Positions 48,301 through 57,822 of a DNA stretch of 64,000 bases are shown here, one piece after another. A program made the translations under genes and the position numbers. Each line of letters opens with the position of its first letter. Positions within the stretch are counted from its first letter, which is position 1. The notes under the pieces are model-generated. The model was not told the DNA's origin. It worked only from the letters and a program-made list of their open reading frames with translations, and ran no database searches. Source of the DNA: Zanthoxylum bungeanum (lineage: Eukaryota; Streptophyta; Magnoliopsida; Sapindales; Rutaceae); the NCBI GenBank assembly GCA_019454045.1, contig SKCR01034757.1, forward strand, positions 1 through 64,000, read 5' to 3'.

Positions 48301-49617
48301 CAATTAAGACTCTGTTGGTTAATATTGATATCAAACTATGTATTTTGGCTAAAGAATGGAAAGTGGCGTTCCTGAATGTTTTATTCGAATGAGAAATCCG
48401 TTGTGATTTCTTTGTTTGAAGACTTCATTCTAGAATGGCCCTGGAGTTTGTATTCTGCTAAGATCACAGTTTGATATACTAGCTTATAGAGCCTATTGTA
48501 GACTCAGATAAGTTTTTCGAAAATATATGTTATCTAATTTTAATATAGTCAGATTTTCTGATTTTATCAAAACATAGAGAATGCATATATGATATAAGGT
48601 CAGTGAGAGCGTACAAATTTATTTCTAAGGTTATATATCCTAATGACATTATCATTATTAAAGTAATAATGAGATGTTTGTAAAGTAAAATATTTACTTA
48701 AGTATTCTTCTCTCCGTGTAAGCAGTGGGAGTAGTCTATATTATATATGATATAAAGTTTCATATATGATATAAAACTAAGAGACTTGTGAGATACTCTC
48801 ATTAGTCGCGTATTAGATATGATCTAATAAAGGACACAATAAGACTATCTGTATGACAGTTAACGTGTCTTTTATATATAGTATTCATCTTTCGAAAAAG
48901 ATGATTCTTTTGTCGAAAGAGAGATTGATTGGAATGTCTAGTTAATCTTATGCATCATAGGATAATTTCATAATGAATACTATATTATGTGCTATTAAAG
49001 ATATCAATTTAATCGTAATTGTTACGAGTTATTTTGATATGATGTAGACCATATGATGAGCCTTGAAACATGTTCTTTGTGATCTTAGAGCTATTAAGAA
49101 TGAGTTTCTTATTCATGGAGAATTTAGTCTGCAATCATAAGGTCAGATTAGTTTTGATCATAATTATGACATTAGATGGTCCATGTCGTATAAAATCAGA
49201 AAAGATACAGTGAGAGTATCACCGTTGATTCTATTAAATTAGTGAAATCAATTGCAACTTATGAAGTTGTATAATGACCCTATAGATTATAAGATTTCAT
49301 ATTAGTGTAATGCTTGCGGTTGTCTCATAGTATTTGGATTTGATCTCTAAATAAATAGACAACTCAGTAGCTATAGCACAATACTAATATAACGTTTGAG
49401 TCATATTGATATGAAATTTAGATTCTACAAAATATGAATGATGCTGGCTAAGGAAAACGATTGAGTTTGTTGGACGGACTCAATTTGTTAAAGTGGACTT
49501 ACTTGTTGTTGCCTACCTCTTGAGTGCTAGGTGAGCTCTTGAGGGCCATTAGTATGTGATATACATTGAGATGTGTATATGATACCGTGGATTGGCAATA
49601 CAACAAGTGGGAGAAAT
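45380..49617 (+). pseudogene. Copia element C: strongly decayed internal region
   Basis: 4.2 kb in plus orientation without a frame over about 60 residues. The leader (45380-46130) has recurring GTGCCAAAGC words near 45733, 45826, 45908 and 46009. Pol is recognisable only in scraps: at about 48340-48400 a WKVAFLNVLFE stretch corresponds to the reverse transcriptase DVKTAFLNG box. A polypurine tract AAGTGGGAGAAAT (49605-49617) adjoins the LTR start TGTTAGGGT. Much of the region has no recognisable protein similarity by eye. Confidence 0.6.
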
Positions 49618-49626
49618 TGTTAGGGT
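49618..49626 (+). mobile_element. Copia C 3' LTR, first nine bases
   Basis: TGTTAGGGT, cut off by the insertion at 49627. Its last five bases, AGGGT, are one copy of the target duplication. The LTR resumes at 57823. Confidence 0.8.
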
Positions 49627-49937
49627 TGATGAGTGGTAAATATATCACTTTTTTCCCACTCATTTGACCTAATATTTCGTATAGTTTCTCGAGTTTTGTG
49701 AACATTTTGATATGTTTTGTTGTTATTTTACAGATAAATAAAGTTTGGATAGCACTGGAGGCAATTTGGGGCAAAACCGGACAAAAATGCGTCAACAGGG
49801 ATATTTTGGTCTTAAGCGCGTCGCGCCGCCCAGACTTCCACGTCGCGACGTCTAAAATACGCCGAACAGTGCTAACGTGCGCCGGGTCCACAAATTAGAA
49901 TCTGAGAAAAGTTTGACTTTGCTAAAATGCGCCGTGC

Positions 49938-50344
49938 CACGTGTCACCATCACAGCCGATCTGCTAACTTGCGCATGCCACGTGTCATCATCCTACGGTG
50001 CCGACAGTCATCATCGCCACGTGTGCCACGTGTCATCCTACGTGTCTCCATGTCATCAGCCACGTCAGCAAGTCAACAAGTCAACATTGCCACGTGTCGT
50101 GCCACATCATCATCAGCCAATCAGGAAGTGCCACGTGTCGCAATTCTATGGTGCCGACAGTCTCTTTCCCACGTATCGCCACCTCACCGCCACGTCAGCG
50201 CCACGTCAGTGCCACGTCAGCATCAATTATTGGATATCCTATCCTCATCTGACACGTGGCGGATAAGAATCTCATCGACCAATCAGAAGCCGCCACGTGT
50301 CCCAATAATTGAGCCTCAACCACTCCGCCACGTGTCACCTTATC
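49938..50344 (+). promoter_or_regulatory. G-box/ABRE-like array in the 5' LTR promoter
   Basis: Nine perfect CACGTG cores lie at 49938, 49979, 50018, 50027, 50091, 50132, 50253, 50294 and 50339, mostly as GCCACGTGTC. Several CACGTCAGC words occur at about 50061 and 50191-50218. CACGTG in the CCACGTGTC context is the known plant bZIP/bHLH target (ABRE, G-box). The array is about 100-500 bases upstream of the TATA box, the usual promoter position. The 3' LTR has the same array with one extra perfect core. Confidence 0.85.
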
Positions 50345-50388
50345 CGGAATCTGCAACCGACGAACCACAGCGTGCTACATCGACGAAT

Positions 50389-50425
50389 CCAGCGTCGCGA
50401 CGCGAGCTGGGCGTCGCGACGCTGG
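50389..50425. repeat. Perfect 15-bp inverted repeat next to the LTR TATA box
   Basis: CCAGCGTCGCGACGC (50389-50403), a 7-base loop GAGCTGG, then GCGTCGCGACGCTGG (50411-50425). It is kept intact in the 3' LTR at 56402-56438 and ends 15 bases before the TATA box. Confidence 0.9.
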
Positions 50426-50440
50426 AACCTTACTGAGGCC

Positions 50441-50448
50441 TATAAATT
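50441..50448 (+). promoter_or_regulatory. TATA box of the 5' LTR
   Basis: GGCCTATAAATTCAGC sits downstream of the G-box array and upstream of a CT-rich leader, so transcription of the element should start near 50470-50480. Confidence 0.8.
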
Positions 50449-51812
50449 CAGCTTCGAATTTCAGAATTCAGTGTACCTTCCTCTCTCTTCAATTCTTTCT
50501 AAAGAGAGAGTTTCTCTCTCTAGATTCTTTAGTTTTTTAGTTTTTTTAGTTTTTAGTTTTTAGTTTTGTAAATAATTTTAATTACGTTTGTAGTAATAGT
50601 AATTTAATTTTTACTTTTTACTTTTTACAGTTTTTACTATTCACCATGAGGAGGTAACTTCTCTAGCTAGGTGAAAGGTAATTCTTTTACTATTGCTATT
50701 TAGATTAATCTCCCTTAAATATAATATATTCACTATTTAAAATACTGACTTAAAAATGATACCGCTATATTGGCCGGTTGGTAATTTTATTTTAATCTGG
50801 TTTAAACCTGACTAATCAAGGATACCGCCAGATTGGTCGGTTGGTAAAGTTAATTTTGGTTCCGCCTTAATGGCTGGTTGGACTTAATTTGACTTAATCA
50901 GGATACCGCCAGATTGGTCGGTTGGTAATGTTATCACAAGTTTATATATTATTTTATGGGAGATATCTAAATTAGCAGTAGTAAAAGTAAATCCTTTTAC
51001 CTTAGCATTTTATTTTATTGTAATTACTTTTCAGTTTTTACTTTATGTCTTTTACTTTTAAGTTTTTACTAGCCCTAGTTATGTGTTAGTTATCTGGGGT
51101 TGTGATGAGTTTTAATATCACCGGTTTATAAGGGATTATTTTATAGTTTGGGTAATTTAAAGGTTTACTTATTAAATCTTAAGCTTAATGCTTCTTGTTG
51201 TCTGATCACCAATAAGATTGATATGGTAAATCTAAAATGAACTAGACATAGGGATTTTAGGTTTCAGCCTTAGACTTAATAGCCCACGATCTTCCTTGAG
51301 GATAGATAACTCTTTAATAGATTTCCTTACAGGATAGGAATATACCTGTCGGGCGGGGGTAACCATAATTGGAACTTAAACTTAATGAATCCAGATAATT
51401 TGGTTGACATAGACATATGGTTCAATTGGGTTAAACTGGGTATTTGTAGTTGATCATCGGAAGAGGCTTTTACATAATTTAGTGTTCCAGGTTAGTAAAC
51501 CGATTTATTACACAAACATAAAATAATCACTTCATCTTTTAAATGATATTAAAAGAAATCACAACCTTAAATCTTTGTGTCTTTTATTTTCCTTAGTATT
51601 TTCTTTTGTCTTTTTATTTATTTAATCTACAATCAACCAAATCAATCAAACAATCAATTCCATTCTCCCTTTAATTAGATATCTGTAAATAAATAGATTC
51701 AATAATTAATAACAATAGTAGGAATTAAGTCCTCGTGGGATCGATATTTTTATACTACTTGAACGATACGTGCGCTTGCGTTATACGTGTGTGTTTACGC
51801 CGATCAAGTTTT

Positions 51813-51830
51813 TGGCGCCGTTGCCGGGGA
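51813..51830 (+). other. Primer binding site, Athila/Tat-like
   Basis: TGGCGCCGTTGCCGGGGA lies seven bases inside the 5' LTR edge. This 18-mer is the primer site familiar from plant Athila/Tat-type gypsy elements, usually assigned to tRNA-Asp. Confidence 0.9.
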
Positions 51831-51936
51831 CTTATATTTCTTGAGTTGTTAATTTTGAAGCTATCTAATTTACTTATATCTAATTTTCTCTATCTGTAAT
51901 TTTATTTCTTTCTTCTGTTTTCAGGTGATTGAACAA

Positions 51937-53091
51937 ATGGAACACTACTGGGAGATTGAGAGATCACGAGCTTTACTAGAAAATACACCCCAAATTTGGG
52001 AGCAACAGTCCGATTTTCTGAGGTCTGTTGTCCAGCCCAATAATTATAACTGGATGCCAGAACCAAGCAGTACTACATTTGCTCACCAGAACGCAATGGA
52101 GAGATGTGACATATGTAATGGTAACCATCCAAGAGATTATTGCGAGTACAATTACAATCCAGGGTGGCAGAGCTATCAAAATTATTCATGGTACGAGGAA
52201 CCATCACATTTTCCATCTTATCCACCATCTTCCTTCGATCCTTATCAAGAACCAGAACCATCCGAGGAAGATCAATTGATTCACATGTTCAAAGAACAAG
52301 CAGCTCGATTTGATGCACAAATTCAGAGTAACACAGAATCCATACAGAGAATGACAGATCAGATCAGACAATTCACAGAAAACCAGAACTATATACCTCA
52401 AGAACCTGTTTCAAATGACACTGATGAAGTCTTTGAGTACCATTCATTTCAGAATGACACTTCAACAGAGGAGGAGGCTGAGCAGTATCAACAACCGGAG
52501 GTATCAGTTCAGGAGCTCGAACCAGAAAAGTCTCGATTTGATTTTTATTATTCTGACTCTGACGAGGATGAAGTTGATCTATTTGTACCAAGTGCTCCAA
52601 CAACGGAGGATCAAACTTTCAATCCTCAAAATGAAGATCTTGGAAATTCCATTGCACAAATGTTTGAAGAAGATCTACCTGAGCCAATCATTTCACTCAA
52701 ATCAGAGGATGAAGACCTAATGTCAGACACATTTTTTCATCCTCAGGTGGAGCAAGAAGAAGAGCAAATGAAGGAGCAACTGTCAGACCTTATTAAAGAT
52801 CCAGAGCATTCAGGAGAAACATCGATGTATCGGGGTGTACAAATCAAAGAAATCACCCAGAAGCTTGATAGAATGGAACTTCCATTCCAAGTCAAGCACC
52901 ATACGAGACCTCCTAATTTTCTTTCTTTCTTTTCAGGAACCACTGGAGCAACAAAGATAAAAAAGGTGGCACGAGCACTGAATGAGACAAAACTATTTTT
53001 GCCACTTTACTGTTGGAAGAGACCCTTCAAAAGCAACGCTCACGGGATTGTCTTTAATCGGACATCCAAAACGACATTGAAACCTCCTTAA
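51937..53091 (+). CDS. Gag-like protein of the LOG-carrying element
   Basis: A 384-aa frame from the ATG at 51937 (MEHYWEIERSRALLENTP); the frame is also open upstream from GTG at 51925, directly after a TTTTCAG that could act as a splice acceptor. Near residues 57-69 is a short zinc knuckle CDICNGNHPRDYC, spaced CX2CX3HX4C as in Athila/Tat Gag. A Tyr/Ser/Pro-rich stretch follows, then a long Glu/Asp-rich middle and a basic carboxyl end. The large capsid-type gag domain usually in front of the knuckle is absent, so this is a shortened or remodelled gag. No protease, reverse transcriptase or integrase follows; the element must rely on enzymes from relatives. It may be kept for RNA packaging. 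Confidence 0.7.
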   Translation: MEHYWEIERSRALLENTPQIWEQQSDFLRSVVQPNNYNWMPEPSSTTFAHQNAMERCDICNGNHPRDYCEYNYNPGWQSYQNYSWYEEPSHFPSYPPSSFDPYQEPEPSEEDQLIHMFKEQAARFDAQIQSNTESIQRMTDQIRQFTENQNYIPQEPVSNDTDEVFEYHSFQNDTSTEEEAEQYQQPEVSVQELEPEKSRFDFYYSDSDEDEVDLFVPSAPTTEDQTFNPQNEDLGNSIAQMFEEDLPEPIISLKSEDEDLMSDTFFHPQVEQEEEQMKEQLSDLIKDPEHSGETSMYRGVQIKEITQKLDRMELPFQVKHHTRPPNFLSFFSGTTGATKIKKVARALNETKLFLPLYCWKRPFKSNAHGIVFNRTSKTTLKPP

Positions 53092-53609
53092 CAGATGAAT
53101 TTCAGTCACGTCTGGCTGAAGACGAAAAATTTAGCGCTAGCAGGGAGGCAACCCATACAATTTATTGTAATTTATTTTCATATTTTGTGTGAACTTTTTA
53201 ATTTTGTGTGTTATTTTTATAGGGAAAGGCACAAACGAAGCATTTTAAGACAGAAGGAATTATGTTTGACAATCAAAGATGAAAAACAATTCATTAGCGA
53301 TGGCTAAATAAGGAATGAAATCTTGAGACACATCCTAATGAATTTATACTAAGCGAGTGGCGTATTGCGTACACAATTCCGTTGCCTTAATTATTGCTTT
53401 GATTCGCTTTTCTATTGTAATTATCTTTATTTTCGTAGACAGGATCCAGACTTTTTGACCTTTCACGATCTCTTTTGTTGTTTAGCTAACAATCGTCCTT
53501 TGGAAGATATTAGTGCTATTATTACTCACCATTTTTCAGGTACTATAAATTCAGCCCGTCATTGCACTTTTGAAGGCATCCAGAGTTGAAAAAGAAATAC
53601 AAAAAAAAA
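53092..53609 (+). other. Spacer between gag-like gene and LOG gene
   Basis: Contains GGGAGGCAACCCATAC (about 53140-53156), a phrase commonly found beside gag/pol in Tat/Athila elements. TATAAATTCAGC occurs at 53544-53555, identical over 12 bases to the LTR TATA region and 54 bases before the LOG start. An open frame at 53365-53589 resembles nothing I know. pol appears to have been removed around here. Confidence 0.6.
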
Positions 53610-54263
53610 ATGGAAGCCACTTCAAGAAGACGAGTTGAAAACATCTGCGTGTTTTGCGGTAGTAGTGTTGGTGTTAAGCCACAATACATAGAAGCAGCAC
53701 AGGAATTGGGTCGAGTCTTAGCTGCAAGGAATATGCACTTAATATATGGCGGAGGAAATCTTGGACTTATGGGGATCGTTTCAAAGGCGGTACAGGAAGG
53801 AGGCAGTCATGTTTTGGGAATCATCCCAAAACCTTTGGCAGAGGCAAATCTTATTGGTTCATCAAACGGAGAGGAACTGATCGTGCCAGGTATGTCTGAA
53901 CGACTGGTAGAAATGATTAACCGTGCTGATGCTTTTATCGCTTTGCCAGGTGGCTTGGGCACATTGGAGGAAATTTTTATAGTTCTATCTTGGGTGAACC
54001 TGAACATACACCAGAAACCGCTTGGACTGTTTAATGTTGATGGATTTTATGATTTTCTTTGTGTGTTTCTTGATGATGCTCGGAGAAATGGGTTCGTGTC
54101 AAAACCTATGAAAGAACTCCTCTTCACTGCCAGAACTGCTCCGGATCTAATAGACCAACTCATAGCCTATGAACCACAAGTTGACCCTATCATTTCAAAG
54201 ATAAATTGGTCTGTGGACGATCGTGGTAAGAGGCGTCGGGTTAATTTGGATCTTAACCTTTAA
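53610..54263 (+). CDS. LOG-like: LONELY GUY family cytokinin riboside 5'-monophosphate phosphoribohydrolase inside a retrotransposon
   Basis: A complete 217-aa frame. The ATG at 53610 has a good context (A-run before, G after) and gives a normal LOG length; eight codons upstream are open but lack an ATG. Visible family features are the Rossmann-type start NICVFCGSSVG (11-21), the phosphate loop YGGGNLGLMG (46-55), Arg98 in the MSERL helix, and the signature PGGLGTLEE (113-121) with catalytic Glu121. LOG enzymes hydrolyse cytokinin nucleoside monophosphates to active free bases plus ribose 5-phosphate in cytosol and nucleus. Oddities: Leu99 replaces the usual Lys of the Arg-Lys pair; NLG replaces the usual SIG-type loop; the tail ends KRRR then LDLNL. 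Plant LOG genes normally have several introns; this one has none, so it probably came from a spliced transcript. No stop or shift is present. Confidence 0.93.
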   Translation: MEATSRRRVENICVFCGSSVGVKPQYIEAAQELGRVLAARNMHLIYGGGNLGLMGIVSKAVQEGGSHVLGIIPKPLAEANLIGSSNGEELIVPGMSERLVEMINRADAFIALPGGLGTLEEIFIVLSWVNLNIHQKPLGLFNVDGFYDFLCVFLDDARRNGFVSKPMKELLFTARTAPDLIDQLIAYEPQVDPIISKINWSVDDRGKRRRVNLDLNL

Positions 54264-54800
54264 TTTCCTGTAGAATTTCTGCTAACCAGGTATTATCTTC
54301 TAAACTCTTCTTCTACTGTTTAAGACATTGGGGACAATGTCTCATTTAGGTTTGGGGGAGGGAATTAGTTGATCAGTACCTTGTTTTTTTTTAGTTTGTG
54401 TGTTATTTTTATTTTTAGTCCAAAATTTTTCGAAAAATACAAAAAAAATTGAAAAATTTTCAAAAAATTACAAAAATATTTTGCATTTTTAAGTTTTTAT
54501 TTTGACTAAAAAGGTGAAATTGGTAAGAGATAGCCGAGTAAGGAGTTTCTACTCCTGAGACGTATCTCAAACCTATTTCGAAACAAGTTAATTTTTGTTT
54601 ATTTCATTTTGAATTATTTAATTTGTGAATTCTCCTTAAAACCGACTAAAAAAAGAATCTTCATATGTTTAGTTAGCAGATATTATCAACATATATAGTA
54701 ACATACGGACATGAGCTAAAATTGAAAAGTTTGTAATATTCAGTGCTCTAGTTTAATTGGAGGAAGCATCTCAAAAAGTGATGGAGTAAAAAAAAAAAAA
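54264..54800 (+). other. 3' spacer of the LOG-carrying element, first part
   Basis: Begins just after the LOG stop. 54324-54341 reads GACATTGGGGACAATGTC, a 7-bp perfect hairpin, followed by TTTAGGTTTGGGGGAGGG (54345-54362), a second polypurine stretch. This phrase is common downstream of pol in Athila/Tat elements, so the boundary between captured gene and element backbone lies between 54263 and 54324. The rest is AT-rich and non-coding. Confidence 0.65.
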
Positions 54801-54807
54801 AAAAAAA

Positions 54808-54922
54808 CGTCCGAGATCCGAGTTATTAAGTCTGTAAGGGTGTTTTAACACATAGTGCCCTAAAACCAACTGGTTTGGGAGTCACTGGCCCAAAGCTCGT
54901 TACATGGATCAAAGATGCTGCA

Positions 54923-54959
<37 letters not shown>

Positions 54960-55065
54960 GAAGTCTGAGTAATTAAGTCCGTAGGGGTGTCTTAACACCT
55001 GGTGCCCTAAAGCCAACTGGTTTGGGAGCCACCGACCCAACACTCGTTACATAGATGGAAGATAT
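54808..55065 (+). repeat. Two tandem copies of a ~110-bp unit split by an (AT)n run
   Basis: 54818-54925 and 54960-55065 share GAGTNATTAAGTC, GGGTGTNTTAACAC, GTGCCCTAAA, CCAACTGGTTTGGGAG and CTCGTTACAT blocks at about 85%. An (AT)n microsatellite (about 54927-54956) lies between them and an A-run before them. Tandem repeats here are usual for Tat/Ogre-like elements. Confidence 0.8.
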
Positions 55066-55614
55066 TGTATATAAATAAAAAATAGAGAAAAATCAAAGAA
55101 AAAATCAGAAAAAAATCAGAAAAATTATTTCATTGCTGCAAAAAGGTGTGAAATCTGATAAAACTTTAGGACAAAAATATTACTCTCTTATCAACTGCAC
55201 TTATGACTGTTGTGGGCAAAAATGAGTTGATTAATATTTTGTTGGCTGTGTATATGGAGAATGGTAAATATAATCGGAGAATTTACTTATTCGGTAATTT
55301 AGAATGAAACAAAACAACTAGTAACTTGGAGTAAAAGTTTCACCTGATTAGTCACTAACTTCTTTATTCTCTTTTCGCTTGTCTTTTTGTTTTTGTGTGC
55401 ATTAGTTTTAATACCTTTTTACTTTTGTAAAATGTTTGTGGGTATCATTGCTGTAAACCCTCACGAGACTACAACTCGTCCACTAGGGACACCTAGGGGT
55501 TTAAAGGCTTGTTGCATATGCTAAATGCAACCGTGATCCCTACGAAAGTGGCTTAGTTAATTTTATTTTCATGTTATTTTATTTTCTGTTTTGCTCGAGG
55601 ACTAGCAAAATGTT
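55066..55614 (+). other. 3' spacer of the LOG-carrying element, last part
   Basis: AT-rich and non-coding, ending TGCTCGAGGACTAGCAAAATGTT just before the polypurine tract, again Athila/Tat wording. No reading frame is credible. Confidence 0.6.
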
Positions 55615-55627
55615 AGGTTTGGGGGTG
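55615..55627 (+). other. Polypurine tract of the LOG-carrying element
   Basis: AGGTTTGGGGGTG directly precedes the 3' LTR start TGATGAG. Confidence 0.9.
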
Positions 55628-57822
55628 TGATGAGTGGTAAATATATCACTTTTTTCCCACTCATTTGACCTAATATTTCGTATAGTTTCTCGAGTTTTGT
55701 GAACGTTTTGATATGTTTTGTTGTTATTTTACAGATAAATAAAGTTTGGATAGCACTGGAGGCAATTTGGGGCAAAATCGGACAAAAAAGCGTCAACATG
55801 GATATTTTGGTCTTAAGCGCGTCGCGCCGCCCAGACTTCCGCATCGCGACGTCTAAAATGCACCGAACAGTGCTAACGTGCGCCGGGTCCACAAATTAGA
55901 ATCTGAGAAAAGTTTGACTTTGCTAAAATGCGCCGTGCCACGTGTCACCATCACAGCCGATCTGCTAACTTGCGCATGCCACGTGTCATCATCCTACGGT
56001 GCCGACAGTCATCATCGCCACGTGTGCCACGTGTCATCCTACGTGTCTCCATGTCATCAGCCACGTCAGCAAGTCAACAAGTCAACATTGCCACGTGTCG
56101 TGCCACATCATCATCAGCCAATCAGGAAGTGCCACGTGTCGCAATTCTATGGTGCCGACAATCTCTTTCCCACGTGTCGCCACGTCATCGCCACCTCACC
56201 GCCACGTCAGCGCCACGTCAGTCAGCATCAATTATTGGATATCCTATCCTCATCTGACACGTGGTGGATAAGAATCTCATCGACCAATCAGAAGCCGCCA
56301 CGTGTCCCAATAATTGAGCCTCAACCACTCCGCCACGTGTCACCTTATCACCTTATCCGGAATCTGCAACCGACGAACCACAGCGTGCCACGTCAACAAA
56401 TCCAGCGTCGCGACGCGAGCTGGGCGTCGCGACGCTGGAACCTTACTGAGGCCTATAAATTCAGCTTCGAATTTCAGAATTCAGTGTACCTTCCTCTCTC
56501 TTCAATTCTTTCTAAAGAGAGAGTTTCTCTCTCTAGATTCTTTAGTTTTTTTAGTTTTTTTTAGTTCTTACTTTTTAGTTTTGTAAATAATTTTAATTAC
56601 GTTTGTAGTAATAGTAATTTAATTTTTACTTTTTACTTTTTACAGTTTTTACTATTCACTATGAGGAGGTAACTTCTCTAGCTAGGTGAAAGGTAATTCT
56701 TTTACTATTGCTATTTAGATTAATCTCCCTTAAATATAATATATTCACTATTTAAAATACTGACTTAAAAATGATACCGCTATATTGGCCGGTTGGTAAT
56801 TTTATTTTAATCTGGTTTAAACCTGACTAATCAAGGATACCGCCAGATTGGTCGGTTGGTAAAGTTAATTTTGGTTCCGCCTTAATGGCTGGTTGGACTT
56901 AATTTGACTTAATCAGGATACCGCCAGATTGGTCGGTTGGTAATGTTATCACAAGTTTATATATTATTTTATGGGAGATATCTAAATTAGCAGTAGTAAA
57001 AGTAAATCCTTTTACCTTAGCATTTTATTTTATTGTAATTTACTTTTCAGTTTTTACTTTATGTCTTTTACTTTTAAGTTTTTACTAGCCCTAGTTATGT
57101 GTTAGTTATCTGGGGTTGTGATGAGTTTTAATATCACCGGTTTATAAGGGATTATTTTATAGTTTGGGTAATTTAAAGGTTTACTTATTAAATCTTAAGC
57201 TTAATGCTTCTTGTTGTCTGATCACCAATAAGATTGATATGGTAAATCTAAAATGAACTAGACATAGGGATTTTAGGTTTCAGCCTTAGACTTAATAGCC
57301 CACGATCTTCCTTGAGGATAGATAACCCTTTAATAGATTTCCTTACAGGATAGGAATATACTTGTCGGGCGGGGGTAACCATAATTGGAACTTAAACTTA
57401 ATGAATCCAGATAATTTGGTTGACATAGACATATGGTTCAATTGGGTTAAACTGGGTATTTGTAGTTGATCATCGGAAGAGGCTTTTACATAATTTAGTG
57501 TTCCAGGTTAGTAAACTGATTTATTACACAAACATAAAATAATCACTTCATCTTTTAAATGATATTAAAAGAAATCACAACCTTAAATCTTTGTGTCTTT
57601 TATTTTCCTTAGTATTTTCTTTTGTCTTTTTATTTATTTAATCTACAATCAACCAAATCAATCAAACAATCAATTCCATTCTCCATTTAATTAGATATCT
57701 GTAAATAAATAGATTCAATAATTAATAACAATAGTAGGAATTAAGTCCTCGTGGGATCGATATTTTTATACTACTTGAACGATACGTGCGCTTGCGTTAT
57801 ACGTGTGTGTTTACGCCGGTCA
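55628..57822 (+). mobile_element. LOG-carrying gypsy-type element: 3' LTR
   Basis: A 2,195-bp partner of 49627-51806, ending CGCCGGTCA. Differences include extra CCACGTCATCG and CACCTTAT units in the promoter region. It contains ten perfect CACGTG cores (55939-56345), the inverted repeat at 56402-56438 and a TATA box at 56453. It could promote transcription into the flanking copia C and D sequences. Confidence 0.97.

Larger units (their letters stand above)
49627..51806 (+). mobile_element. LOG-carrying gypsy-type element: 5' LTR
   Basis: A 2,180-bp LTR from TGATGAGTGG to CGCCGATCA, matched by 55628-57822. By eye I count about 23 substitutions and a handful of short indels, roughly 1% divergence, so the insertion is young. 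AGGGT flanks the whole element at 49622-49626 and 57823-57827. The LTR holds a G-box array, a GC inverted repeat, a TATA box, and three to four GATACCGCCAGATTGGTCGG-type repeats at 50756-50930. Frames across 49877-50563 are by-products of the G-box repeats. Confidence 0.97.

Noticed and set aside
49877..50563. Several overlapping plus-strand frames of 84-169 residues rich in Arg, Cys and His (repeated at 55878-56586)
   Set aside because: They are translations of the CCACGTGTC repeat array in the LTR promoter, in all three frames, and have no protein family character.
53586..53609. Eight extra codons in front of the LOG ATG
   Set aside because: They start at TTG and encode a Lys run from an A-rich leader; the ATG at 53610 gives a normal LOG amino end.
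53610..54263. LOG gene as an ordinary host gene that happens to lie between repeats
   Set aside because: It lies between LTRs, target duplication, primer site and polypurine tract of one young element, has no introns, and Athila/Tat-specific phrases flank it closely on both sides. A bacterial origin is not excluded by sequence alone but is less likely than a captured plant cDNA.
54345..54362. TTTAGGTTTGGGGGAGGG as the true polypurine tract
   Set aside because: It is not followed by an LTR start. The tract at 55615-55627 is; this one is the internal copy usual in Athila/Tat elements.
54780..54960. A-run and AT-run as a possible poly(A) tail marking retroposition of LOG mRNA
   Set aside because: It is more than 500 bases after the LOG stop and beyond the element-specific 54324-54362 motif, so it belongs to the element spacer.
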